In this document: one piece after another, positions 35,228 through 43,568 of the stretch
How the letters are laid out: every line of letters begins with the position of its first letter
Position numbering within the stretch: position 1 is the first letter of the stretch
Assembly: GCA_944390735.1 (NCBI GenBank)
Contig: CALXRL010000015.1
Coordinates: forward strand, 1 to 64,000
DNA length: 64,000 bases
Direction: 5' to 3'
Origin: an uncultured Victivallales bacterium
GTDB taxonomy: Bacteria > Verrucomicrobiota > Lentisphaeria > Victivallales > UBA1829
Notes under the pieces: model-generated
Databases searched by the model: none
What the model saw: only the letters and a program-made list of their open reading frames with translations
Told to the model about the DNA's origin: nothing
Position numbers and translations under genes: made by a program

Positions 35228-35551
35228 TCACCACAATTTAAATACGCTGCTGTCGCTTTGTTCCTGCAGAGTTTCGCTGCGCCGGCCGGAAGAGCCGCGC
35301 CACGGAAAGACTTTCATGCTGTCATTCTGCATGGATGTCATGTTATGACGGCGCTGTTCCTCTGCCTCCCGTTCCGCCGCAAATTTCTTCCACTCTTCGC
35401 GCGCCTTCCGGATCGCGGGATTCTCCTCCTGTTCCGCACGGGTCCGCGCCTCCTCCTTTTTCGCGCCTTCCGTCGAGGAGCAGGAGCAGAGAATCGGAAG
35501 CAGAGACAGAACGAGCACGCCCGGCAATGCAATCTGTCGCATCCAACGCAT
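35228..35551 (-). CDS. Small lipoprotein with charged coiled-coil region
   Basis: 107 residues with a lipobox (LSLLPILCSC) and a Glu/Lys/Arg-rich helical middle (about 30-70: GAKKEEARTRAEQEENPAIRKAREEWKKFAAEREAEEQRRH). The C-terminus is polar with no known motif. It lies ten bases before hldD and 16 bases after the PP2C gene. No family recognised; an envelope structural role is possible. Confidence 0.65.
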   Translation of the reverse strand: MRWMRQIALPGVLVLSLLPILCSCSSTEGAKKEEARTRAEQEENPAIRKAREEWKKFAAEREAEEQRRHNMTSMQNDSMKVFPWRGSSGRRSETLQEQSDSSVFKLW

Positions 35552-35566
35552 GGGACCGCCCTTTCG

Positions 35567-36997
35567 CTAAATGTGCTTGATCAGAACCATTGTCTGATCG
35601 TCTTCCTGTTCTTTGTGCACTTCGGAGAACTTGTCCACGGACTCCATGATCGTCCGGCTGGTCTCCTCCAGGGAGTCTCCGCGCGCACAGCTCTGTTTAT
35701 AGATTTCCGTCAAACGGGGAATTCCGTAGAATTCGTCCTGTTCATTGGTGGTCTCATTGATTCCGTCCGTAAACATCAGCATGGTGGTGTGCGGAGTGAT
35801 CTCCGTGCAGAGCGTGTCGAAATCCGCCAGATCGCTGGGAAGAATGCCCAGACCGGATCCCTCCGGATTGATCGAACGGATGTGCTCCCGAAGATAAAGC
35901 AGAAGCGGCGTATGCCCCGCCCGCGCATACTCCACCGTGGACTCCTTCTTGTTGATCAGGCAGCAGCCGAGCGTAATATACCGCTCATCCACCGTGTCCC
36001 GGTACAGATTCTCGTTCAGCTCCCGCAGCAGCTCCTTCAGGGAAACAAAATGGTTGATGTTGGAACGGATGAAGGAACGCGTCATCGCCATAATCATGCA
36101 GGCGGGAATCCCTTTCCCGCAGGCGTCGCCGATGACCACAAGAAGACGGTTGTCGTCGATCTGCACAAAATCATAGAAGTCTCCGCTGACCTCCTTCGAA
36201 GCCCGCGTGAAGGCGTGAATCACAAACCGTCCCCACATCGGGAACTTCTTCGGCATCAGCGAGAGCTGAAGATTGCGCGCAAACGTCAGCTCCTGATTGA
36301 TCCGCTGCTGCTCGCTGAGATTCGAATACACCTGTATGATGTTCTGCGCCAGCACCACCTGGGAGGCAATGAATTTGAAACGGCCGAACTGTTCCGTCGT
36401 GAACGGCTGATCCATCCGCTTGCTGTTGACCGCGCAGATGACGCCCGTCACTTTCCCCTCGTTCACAAGGGGAACCGCCATCAGCGTATGAATCGGAACA
36501 ACGGAATTGCCCAGATCCGCAATCCGGGGATCCGTGGACGGATCGGTCAGATAGACATCCTCGCGGTTCTGCGCCACCTCCCCGATGAATCCCTCGCCGA
36601 GTTTGAACCGGTCGCGCTTCAACGTCTCAAGAACGTACTTCGGCTTGGTCAGAATGTAATCGGCGGCACGGCGGTTGGACAGCGGCGGAAACGCGCCGAA
36701 AACACCGACCGCCCGCAGCGAATCCCCGTCCAGCGAAAACACGCAGACCGACTGCGCCTCCACCAGGTCCCCCACATACCGCGCGGTCACATTCATCCAG
36801 TTCTCGATCTCCTCCGTCGTCCGGATGTTCTGGGCAAAAATGTCCAGAAACCGGGTCGTTTCCGCACGCTTGTGAAAGGAATCCGCGAGTTTTCTTCTCA
36901 GAATCATGATCCGGATGCGCAGGTGCGTACAGTAAACCGCCAGACATGCCACCAGTGCAGCCATAAGAACCAGCCAAAAAGTTACCGTCACAATCAT
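35567..36997 (-). CDS. Membrane-anchored GAF-PP2C (SpoIIE-type) serine phosphatase
   Basis: About 476 residues. One N-terminal membrane segment (VTVTFWLVLMAALVACLAVYC) is followed by a GAF domain (about 40-205: RFKLGEGFIGEVAQNREDVYLTDPSTDPR) and a PP2C phosphatase domain (KEVSGDFYDFVQIDDNRLLVVIGDACGKGIPACMIMAM, MLMFTDGINET, EQEDDQTMVLI) with the metal-binding Asp residues kept. RsbU-like proteins of this build dephosphorylate anti-sigma-factor antagonists; no such partner is nearby. The start is uncertain: GAGGG abuts ATG 36997, and a GTG six bases on or ATG 37048 are alternatives. Confidence 0.85.
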   Translation of the reverse strand: MIVTVTFWLVLMAALVACLAVYCTHLRIRIMILRRKLADSFHKRAETTRFLDIFAQNIRTTEEIENWMNVTARYVGDLVEAQSVCVFSLDGDSLRAVGVFGAFPPLSNRRAADYILTKPKYVLETLKRDRFKLGEGFIGEVAQNREDVYLTDPSTDPRIADLGNSVVPIHTLMAVPLVNEGKVTGVICAVNSKRMDQPFTTEQFGRFKFIASQVVLAQNIIQVYSNLSEQQRINQELTFARNLQLSLMPKKFPMWGRFVIHAFTRASKEVSGDFYDFVQIDDNRLLVVIGDACGKGIPACMIMAMTRSFIRSNINHFVSLKELLRELNENLYRDTVDERYITLGCCLINKKESTVEYARAGHTPLLLYLREHIRSINPEGSGLGILPSDLADFDTLCTEITPHTTMLMFTDGINETTNEQDEFYGIPRLTEIYKQSCARGDSLEETSRTIMESVDKFSEVHKEQEDDQTMVLIKHI

Positions 36998-37139
36998 CCC
37001 TCGCGTTAAAATATGGACCTTCCTACACTGTATCCCGGTTTCCCTCATTTTTCAACCCTCAAAACGACTTTTTTTCATCCCGGACACCCCCTCCGCTCCG
37101 CACCCCCGGATAACAAAACCGCGGAGAGAAAAGACTCCA

Positions 37140-37195
37140 ATCTTAATTTTATTAAAAAAGATCTTAATTTTATTTATATTCATCTTGATTTTATT
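37140..37195. promoter_or_regulatory. Three direct repeats with a 21-base period before the DUF2089 gene
   Basis: ATCTTAATTTTATT at 37140-37153 and 37161-37174, and ATCTTGATTTTATT at 37182-37195. The spacing is exactly two helical turns, so all three face one side of the DNA. The third copy covers the -35 box. A candidate operator array for the downstream regulator. Confidence 0.65.
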
Positions 37196-37213
37196 TAAGA
37201 AATCATTTATACT
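37185..37213 (+). promoter_or_regulatory. Promoter of the DUF2089-membrane protein operon
   Basis: TTGATT at 37185-37190, a 17-base spacer and TATACT at 37208-37213, 23 bases before the ATG at 37237. Confidence 0.65.
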
Positions 37214-37236
37214 ATCCAAAAAGAAAGGATCCAGCC

Positions 37237-37605
37237 ATGCCGAAAGACCGTTTTTCCTGCCGGTGCCGGAACTGCGGAGGGGAGTTGAGCATCGAACGAA
37301 TGACCTGCGGAGAGTGCGGCCTGACGATCGAAGGACGGATCGCGCTGCCCCGTCTTGCGCGTCTGAGTCCGGAGGATCGCGAATTCATTGAGCTGTTCGT
37401 CCTCTCCGCCGGCTCGCTCAAGGAAGTGGGCAAAACGCTGAAGCTCTCTTATCCGACCGTGCGGGCTCGTCTCGACCGGGTCATTGCCGACCTGCGCGAA
37501 CTGAATGAAAAACAGCGGGATACCCGCATGGAAATCATCCGGAAACTGGAGCAAGGAGAAATCACAGCGGAACAGGCAGACCGGGAACTCGCAAAAAACC
37601 GTTAA
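37237..37605 (+). CDS. DUF2089-family zinc-ribbon/HTH regulator
   Basis: 122 residues. An N-terminal zinc ribbon (CRCRNCGG ... MTCGECGL) precedes a DUF2089 sigma-like helix-turn-helix (LARLSPEDREFIELFVLSAGSLKEVGKTLKLSYPTVRARLDRVIADLREL) and a C-terminal helical hairpin EIIRKLEQGEITAEQADREL of the SHOCT-like type. DUF2089 proteins are predicted transcription regulators of envelope-associated operons. AAAGGA precedes the ATG. The three 21-base-spaced repeats upstream are its likely binding sites. It lies 19 bases before the membrane protein gene. Confidence 0.85.
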   Translation: MPKDRFSCRCRNCGGELSIERMTCGECGLTIEGRIALPRLARLSPEDREFIELFVLSAGSLKEVGKTLKLSYPTVRARLDRVIADLRELNEKQRDTRMEIIRKLEQGEITAEQADRELAKNR

Positions 37606-37624
37606 ACAGGAAGGAGAGAAAACG

Positions 37625-40111
37625 ATGGAGACTTCTTTGCGTTTCTATGAAACTCTGATCTTTGTTCTGAACTGGATCCTTCCGCCGCTGATGATGGCGG
37701 CAACCGCGGGACTGGTCATCTGGAAGGTCCGGAAGGAGCACTACGGGGAAAAAATTTCGCTGGAACCTTCTCCGGAGGAACGGAAGCTCCGTGAACTGGC
37801 GGAACAGGGACGAATCCGAAACGAAGAGGCCGAGCGTCTTCTGGAACAGTGCAACGCCCTGCCGGAAATCCGGAAAGAGGCGCCGGAACCGGACCTTTCC
37901 TTAAAGCTGACTTCGCTGATCTCCCGGATTTACGCGCTGACAAAAATCGTGTTTCTCATTGGCGCCTCACTCTGTCTGGGAACGATGGCCGCTCTGGATC
38001 TTCCGGGCTGCAATCTGAAGTTCTCTCCGGCGGGAAGCCGGGAAGTTGTGCTGTTTCTTTCCGTTGTCTTCCTGATCCTGCTGGGGTCCGTTCTGGAATG
38101 GATCGCGGCAGGAAGGGTCTGCCGGGGGAGCTTCGCCGCACGGAACCTTCTGATCGCGCTCTGGATTCTGGATTTTGCCGCGGGGAACTTTCTGTTCGCC
38201 GGTCACAGCATCCTCTATCTGATTCTTTCCGCCGGATGCGGAATTTTCTGTCTGTACGTTCTGCTGTTCCGGAAAGACGCCGTTTCGAAGGTGACATTCT
38301 GCCATGCGGAGCCGGCGCTTCCGGTAAAATGCGGATTCGGCGTTCTGGCGGCCGCCGCTCTGATCCTCGGCATCGCGGCACCGGGACCGGGACTTTTCGC
38401 CCTCCTGCCGACCGTGAATTATCACACCAGCTCTTTTTCCAGACTGGACCGCCAGCCCGAATGGAAGGAGCTTCTCCTGATTCAGGGATCCTCCGATGAA
38501 GAGACTCTGGAGGTCCTCCGGAAAATTGCGGAAAATCTGAAAAAAACACAGACTCTTCCCTGCCGCATTCGGACATTTCAGGAATCGGCCGCCACGGGGA
38601 ATGCCAATACGACTCTTCCCGTTCTGATCTTCCGGGGAACTCTGTCGGAACCGAAACCGCTGACGATCTCCCTGCCGTCAATCGGCGAAGTCAAAGTCTC
38701 CGGCACGAAGAGGTCCCTGACCGGACTGCTCAAGGGGAAGCACTCTCTCGCCTTCGGCTTCCGGAGTCTGAATTCCAATGACTTTCATGCGATTTTCCAC
38801 AAAGGCCTGAACCTTCCTCCGCCGGGACTCCATTTTCATGGAAGCAGCGCTGTCTCCTCGGGAAGCGCCAGACGGAGAATCGAACTTGCCGCAGAAGGGA
38901 TTTCCAAACGACTTGCCGAAATCCTCCGGAAGATGGAAACCCTTCCGAAAGTCCGTTTTCCCGAAGAAGAAATCGCCCCGCTTCCGCCATCGCTCTTCTC
39001 CGGGATTCCGGAATGGAAAAACCGGCAGCCGATCTATCGGGCGCAGGGCATCGGAATCCGGTTCTGCGAGGTCTACCTGTTCAAACGCTCCGAATATCAG
39101 AAGGATGTCCGGAAAATTTCCGGCATTCTCACCATGCTTGGGTTCTCGCAAAAGGAACACTGGGATAACAACATTCTCCTTTTTGAAAAGCCAGAAAGTC
39201 CCGGTGGTGACAGGGAACAGATCCATCTGCTTCTCCCCGATCCGGCGAACAACCCCTCTCTCTCCCTGACCGTGCATCCGGACTTCGGGATTCTGTTCCA
39301 TGAGGTTCTTTCCGCTCCGGAGACCAAACCGGATCCCGCATTTCTGGAACGGTTCCGGAAAAACGATCCGCGCTCCTTTGTCCTTTCCCGCGGACTCTCC
39401 ACCCTGAACGGAGAGACGCTGAACCGGACCTTCGATACATTTCTTGCCCGGAAGGATCTCTCATATGAAGATCGCATCTATCTTCTGGAATCGCTCGACC
39501 GGAGAAAACGACAGATGCTGGCAGGACGGTACACGGACTTTTTCCGCGCCATGGCAGACGAAACCCTCGCGGACCGGAAGGATCCGGCATACTCAACACG
39601 GGTGGAACGACTGTTCCATATCCTGCGTTTTTCCGATTCGCCGGCCCCGGGACGTGCCTGGCTGCTCCGGCGCCTGGGTGCGGATTGCGTCACGCTCCGA
39701 ATTCCCGCCGGAGCGCCGGAATCCGGAAACGAAATCGAAATCGAAGGCAGACACAAGGTTCCGTATCTGGGAAATTCCGTTCTGTTTCTAAATCTGGAAT
39801 TTGAGAACGGGAATCCGCCGATCTTCTGCTGCTTCTCCATTCTTCCAATGGGAAACAATCACTTTCAGACCTATTGCAACGGCGTCTCAAGTCAAATCAA
39901 AGCATATGCGGATCTGAAAGATCGGACCGGCACTCTTTCCGAATGGAAGCTGATCGGAAACGGCCGCACAAAACAGTGGCTCCGTTCCCGGGAAATCACG
40001 GGAGGACCTCCCGCGGACTTTCCCCCGAAGCCCGGAGAGGTCAGGATTCTTCTGATTCCGGAACCGGCGGAGAACTGCTATCTGTTTCAGGTCCGGTACC
40101 TTCCGAAATAA
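37625..40111 (+). CDS. Large membrane protein with SHOCT-like segment, unknown function
   Basis: 828 residues. A first membrane segment (LIFVLNWILPPLMMAATAGLVIWKV) is followed by a helical hairpin ERKLRELAEQGRIRNEEAERLLEQCNAL near 55-82, of the same type as the tail of the DUF2089 protein. Five or six further membrane segments reach about residue 255. A soluble, probably extracytoplasmic, part of about 570 residues with no recognised fold follows. AAGGAG lies nine bases before ATG 37625. The pair looks like a membrane sensor with a cytoplasmic regulator (inference). Confidence 0.6.
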   Translation: METSLRFYETLIFVLNWILPPLMMAATAGLVIWKVRKEHYGEKISLEPSPEERKLRELAEQGRIRNEEAERLLEQCNALPEIRKEAPEPDLSLKLTSLISRIYALTKIVFLIGASLCLGTMAALDLPGCNLKFSPAGSREVVLFLSVVFLILLGSVLEWIAAGRVCRGSFAARNLLIALWILDFAAGNFLFAGHSILYLILSAGCGIFCLYVLLFRKDAVSKVTFCHAEPALPVKCGFGVLAAAALILGIAAPGPGLFALLPTVNYHTSSFSRLDRQPEWKELLLIQGSSDEETLEVLRKIAENLKKTQTLPCRIRTFQESAATGNANTTLPVLIFRGTLSEPKPLTISLPSIGEVKVSGTKRSLTGLLKGKHSLAFGFRSLNSNDFHAIFHKGLNLPPPGLHFHGSSAVSSGSARRRIELAAEGISKRLAEILRKMETLPKVRFPEEEIAPLPPSLFSGIPEWKNRQPIYRAQGIGIRFCEVYLFKRSEYQKDVRKISGILTMLGFSQKEHWDNNILLFEKPESPGGDREQIHLLLPDPANNPSLSLTVHPDFGILFHEVLSAPETKPDPAFLERFRKNDPRSFVLSRGLSTLNGETLNRTFDTFLARKDLSYEDRIYLLESLDRRKRQMLAGRYTDFFRAMADETLADRKDPAYSTRVERLFHILRFSDSPAPGRAWLLRRLGADCVTLRIPAGAPESGNEIEIEGRHKVPYLGNSVLFLNLEFENGNPPIFCCFSILPMGNNHFQTYCNGVSSQIKAYADLKDRTGTLSEWKLIGNGRTKQWLRSREITGGPPADFPPKPGEVRILLIPEPAENCYLFQVRYLPK

Positions 40112-40163
40112 AACGGAACCGGAGACGAGAGCCGCGTTTCCGGTCCCCCCGAGCGGGTAAAAT

Positions 40164-42341
40164 TCATTTTCCGGAAGGAGCCGGAACACCCTTCCGGAGC
40201 TGGAAATGAAGGATCCGGCAGTCGTAGTCGCCGAGGAGTTCGACCCGGATTCCCGCATTGGCGGCACCGCGACCGGAGAGATCGCGATACTCCCGGACGC
40301 TCGCGGAGTAATCGTTTGTCTGAACCCGGTTCCCGTAACAGGTGACCGCATAGACCGCATCCGGCAGAAGTCCCGGCACACGGATCGGCGGAATCTTGTC
40401 GCTGAACTGGATCGAAGCGCCGAGAACAAATACCACCGCCTCCGTCCGGTCGGGAAGAAGATACTCGTAGACCGCATACGGATGCGTGTAATTGCTTACC
40501 AGACGGTAGAAGTCTCCGAAATTCGTCACATGCCGGATTTTCTTGTAAAGATCCGTATAGGAGCGGACCTCGTCGAGTTCCTCCTCGGAACAGTGCATCA
40601 GATCCTTTCCGCAGGCGAGAGACCCGAGCATTCCGCAGTACGCCTGAAATTTCATCGGGGTCCGGCGCAGATTGATTCCGAACATTGAGTCGCTGATATG
40701 ACAGGCGCCGCCCGCGAGACGGGGATGGTTCACATAGGAGAAATTCTCGTGGAGTTTGAGCATGTCGAGCGCATCCTGATTGTCGGAACGGTTCATGCGC
40801 CCGAAACAGCGCTGCATGGAGAGATCGGCGCGCCCCGCTCCCGCCGCACAGTTTTCCATCAGGAGTCCGGGAAAATCGGAACTCAGCGTTTCAAAGATCC
40901 AGTGCAGATTGCGGACGTAATCAATCCAAAACCATCCGGGCCGATCCCCCCAGCCGGGCGAACTGACAAAGCAGTTCATATCCAGTTTCAGATACCGGAT
41001 TCCCGTCTCCGCCACCAGCGTGTGAAGCGACGTGTAGAGATACTCCGCGACATCGCGCCGCGCCAGATTCAGCATGACGGAATCGCGGTCCACATCATCG
41101 CGCCGTTTCCGGAACGGCGGACAGCCCGGATACGCCATCGCCCACTCCGGATGCTTTCGATACAGTTCGCTTTTCAGCTCAAACGATTCGGGTTCCACCC
41201 AGAGTCCGAGCTCCATTCCGAGCTTCCGGACCTCTTCGATGACCGGTTTCAGCCCGTTCGGGAATTTTTCCGGATCCGGGGTCCAGTCGCCGAGAAAGGT
41301 CTGCCAGCCGTCGTCAATGACGAAAAGTTCCGCGCCGATCCGCTGCGCTTTGCGCGCCGCGCCGAGAATGTTCTCCTCGTTCACATGAATGTTGATGCTG
41401 CCCCAGGAATTGAAGACAACCGGCATCGGTTTTCCGGCAATCTCCTTCGGCAGCAGATGGTGAAGCTGATACCGATGGAGAATCCGGCTCATGCCGCTGA
41501 AGCCCTCTTCGGACCAGCCGCCGCAGAAGACGGGCGTGCGGAACGTTTCCCCATTTTCCAGAACGGGACGGGAATCAAAATCGTTGATGCCGCCGACTAC
41601 CGCCGTATGATCGAACGCATCGCGGTCGATGGTGATCTTCCAGTTTCCGCTCCATTCGACGGCGCCGAAGAAGACCTCGCCGGAAAGTTCATCCGCGGAC
41701 CCGTCGTCCAGCGCAAAGAAGGGCACATGAAACGGACCGGAAAGGCCGGTCCGGCTCTCCAGCACGAACTTTCCCTGTGTGACCATAAGACGTTCCGGTT
41801 TTGCTTCCCTTCCCCAGCGTCCGGCAAGATGAGTCAGTCGCCAGTCCGCAACGGTTCCCGGCATCTGCCACGCGGCCGAGGCATAGTTTTCCAGCAGGAC
41901 TCCGGATCCGGTGGCATTCCGGATCTCGCTCCATCGCTCCATCAGATTCAGATCCGGCAGAAGACGGTAGAAGAGCTTCAAAGTCAGCGCATGACGTTCC
42001 TCCTCAAAGGAGAGAATCAGACAATCTTTCTCCCGGACTCCTTCCAGAAAGCGGAAGCGTGTCGCGCGGATCCCATCCGGCCAGGTGATTTTCAGGGCGC
42101 ATTCATCATAGAACTCGCCGTAGAAGGCGGGATATTCCTGACAGACCATGTCGCTCTGCCGCGGCGAACGGTGCCGGTTCCGCCGACGGTCGTCCAGCGA
42201 GGGGAGATCCTCCATCCGTTCCAGTTTTCCTCCCCAGTACAGATTGACGGGATGATCCTCCGCATCCAGTTCCAGAGCATAGGACATCTCTCCGGCGGTC
42301 AGCAGAAAGCGCCGCCCGTTCCGATCCGATTGAATCTTCAT
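40164..42341 (-). CDS. GH36-family alpha-galactosidase-like enzyme
   Basis: 725 residues, no signal peptide. A beta-sandwich N-terminus precedes the GH36 barrel: VVFNSWGSINIHVNEENILGAARKAQRIGAELFVIDDGWQ, GLWVEPE, YLKLDMNCF (nucleophile Asp) and NRSDNQDALD (acid/base Asp). The family hydrolyses alpha-galactosides and related alpha-linked glycans. Cytoplasmic location implies that imported oligosaccharides are the substrate. The GH130 gene ends three bases upstream, and both share the promoter at 43344. AAGGA lies ten bases before the ATG. Confidence 0.9.
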   Translation of the reverse strand: MKIQSDRNGRRFLLTAGEMSYALELDAEDHPVNLYWGGKLERMEDLPSLDDRRRNRHRSPRQSDMVCQEYPAFYGEFYDECALKITWPDGIRATRFRFLEGVREKDCLILSFEEERHALTLKLFYRLLPDLNLMERWSEIRNATGSGVLLENYASAAWQMPGTVADWRLTHLAGRWGREAKPERLMVTQGKFVLESRTGLSGPFHVPFFALDDGSADELSGEVFFGAVEWSGNWKITIDRDAFDHTAVVGGINDFDSRPVLENGETFRTPVFCGGWSEEGFSGMSRILHRYQLHHLLPKEIAGKPMPVVFNSWGSINIHVNEENILGAARKAQRIGAELFVIDDGWQTFLGDWTPDPEKFPNGLKPVIEEVRKLGMELGLWVEPESFELKSELYRKHPEWAMAYPGCPPFRKRRDDVDRDSVMLNLARRDVAEYLYTSLHTLVAETGIRYLKLDMNCFVSSPGWGDRPGWFWIDYVRNLHWIFETLSSDFPGLLMENCAAGAGRADLSMQRCFGRMNRSDNQDALDMLKLHENFSYVNHPRLAGGACHISDSMFGINLRRTPMKFQAYCGMLGSLACGKDLMHCSEEELDEVRSYTDLYKKIRHVTNFGDFYRLVSNYTHPYAVYEYLLPDRTEAVVFVLGASIQFSDKIPPIRVPGLLPDAVYAVTCYGNRVQTNDYSASVREYRDLSGRGAANAGIRVELLGDYDCRILHFQLRKGVPAPSGK

Positions 42342-42344
42342 TCT

Positions 42345-43307
42345 TTATATTCCTTTCCGGCATCCTTCGATGATTTCATCCAGATTTCCCGTTGCAAGAT
42401 TGACGGTGGTATCCGCGCCTCCATAGTAGACCCGGAGTTCCCGCGTTTCCGGATCCGCGATCGCACCGGTGGCAAAGACGACCTCGGGAATTACGCCCTG
42501 CCGCTCGAAAGGAGTCTCCGGCGTGAGAAGATAGCGGTTCATCCGGCCGATGATGCGCTCGGGATGCTCCAGATCCAGCAGGACGGCTCCGAGACTGTAC
42601 CGCCAGCCGACAAATGTGTTCTGCACACCGTGAATGAGTTCGAGCCATCCCTGTTCCGTCCGGATGGGAACCGTGGGACCGACCTTGAGTCCGTTCCATG
42701 GCATGAAGCCGCGCTGGAGCAGCGGCCGGTGCTCTCCCCAGTGAATCAGATCCGGTGAGTACGAAATCCAGATGTTGGCAAACGACTTCTCGTAGGGGGC
42801 CCCGACACTGTACGGACGATCCAGACGCACATAGCTTCCTCCGATTTTCTCCGGGAAAAGACACGGCACGCGATTGTGCGGCAGAGCGATCACCCCCATC
42901 GGTTCCGCCGTCCGGAAATCAACGGTCCGGTAAAGCAGCGCGCAGCATCCCCACTCGGAATTCGCCGGACGGACAATGTAGCAGCACCCGTCTTCCGGAA
43001 ACCAGGTCACGCGGCAGTCGATGGGATGAAAATCAAGTTCCCCGTACGGCTTTTCCGGATCGACGGAAAACAGCGGCGTTTCCTGAATCTCGAAATGGAT
43101 TCCGTCGCGGCTCTCCGCCACATGACAGCGGGCATGACGCTCATTGCGCAGAATGACCGAGAGCAGAAGAATGGTCCGGCCGTCCGGAAGTCGCACCTGT
43201 CCGGGGTTGAACACCTGATCCGCCGCCCCGAATGGAAACTCCTCCGGGGTAAACAGCGGATTGCCCGCATAACGCTTCAGCATCGATTTGTATCGGATCT
43301 CCCTCAT
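42345..43307 (-). CDS. GH130-family glycoside phosphorylase/hydrolase
   Basis: 320 residues with the five-bladed propeller of GH130 (KRYAGNPLFTPEEFPFGAADQVFNPGQVRLPDGRTILLLSV; LIHGVQNTFVGWRYSLGAVLLDLEHPERIIGRMNRYLLTPE; VYYGGADTTVNLATGNLDEI). The family phosphorolyses beta-mannosides such as mannosyl-glucose or mannosyl-GlcNAc; some members hydrolyse. Which of these applies cannot be decided by eye. AAGGAGGAG precedes the chosen ATG (43307). It is paired with GH36, suggesting cytosolic use of a mixed galactose/mannose oligosaccharide such as galactomannan products (inference). Confidence 0.88.
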   Translation of the reverse strand: MREIRYKSMLKRYAGNPLFTPEEFPFGAADQVFNPGQVRLPDGRTILLLSVILRNERHARCHVAESRDGIHFEIQETPLFSVDPEKPYGELDFHPIDCRVTWFPEDGCCYIVRPANSEWGCCALLYRTVDFRTAEPMGVIALPHNRVPCLFPEKIGGSYVRLDRPYSVGAPYEKSFANIWISYSPDLIHWGEHRPLLQRGFMPWNGLKVGPTVPIRTEQGWLELIHGVQNTFVGWRYSLGAVLLDLEHPERIIGRMNRYLLTPETPFERQGVIPEVVFATGAIADPETRELRVYYGGADTTVNLATGNLDEIIEGCRKGI

Positions 43308-43343
43308 CGGACTCCTCCTTCCTCCTGATGTTTCTCCTGCCTT

Positions 43344-43372
43344 ATTATACTGAATCCTTCCGGCAAAAACAA
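43344..43372 (-). promoter_or_regulatory. Promoter of the GH130-GH36 operon
   Basis: Minus strand: TTGTTT (43367-43372), a 17-base spacer and TATAAT (43344-43349). Confidence 0.65.
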
Positions 43373-43392
43373 GGGGGGACAACTGGGTTTCC

Positions 43393-43428
43393 ATGCAATA
43401 AAATCAGAAATAAATGCAATTTATGCAA
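43393..43428. promoter_or_regulatory. Three ATGCAA words upstream of the GH130-GH36 promoter
   Basis: ATGCAA at 43393-43398, 43414-43419 and 43423-43428. The first two are 21 bases apart, as in AraC-type half-sites; the last two are nine apart. They lie 21-61 bases upstream of the -35 box. The AraC regulator encoded at 48683 is a candidate binder. Confidence 0.45.
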
Positions 43429-43429
43429 C

Positions 43430-43568
43430 GGAAAAAGAGATTTCCCGGAACGCTCCTCCGTTTCGGCATGACGGGGAGCGGGGAGGTCCCGGAGAGAAAA
43501 GGAAGAGCTCCCCCGAGGGGCGGAAGAGCTTCTCCGGAGTGGAAAGGGAGACGGCTTCCGACGGAAAA
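43430..43568. other. Intergenic stretch without a gene
   Basis: Purine-rich sequence between the GH28-like stop and the upstream elements of the GH130 operon. It has short repeated GGAAGAGCT words (about 43501 and 43522) but no T-tailed hairpin or coding frame. Confidence 0.4.
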
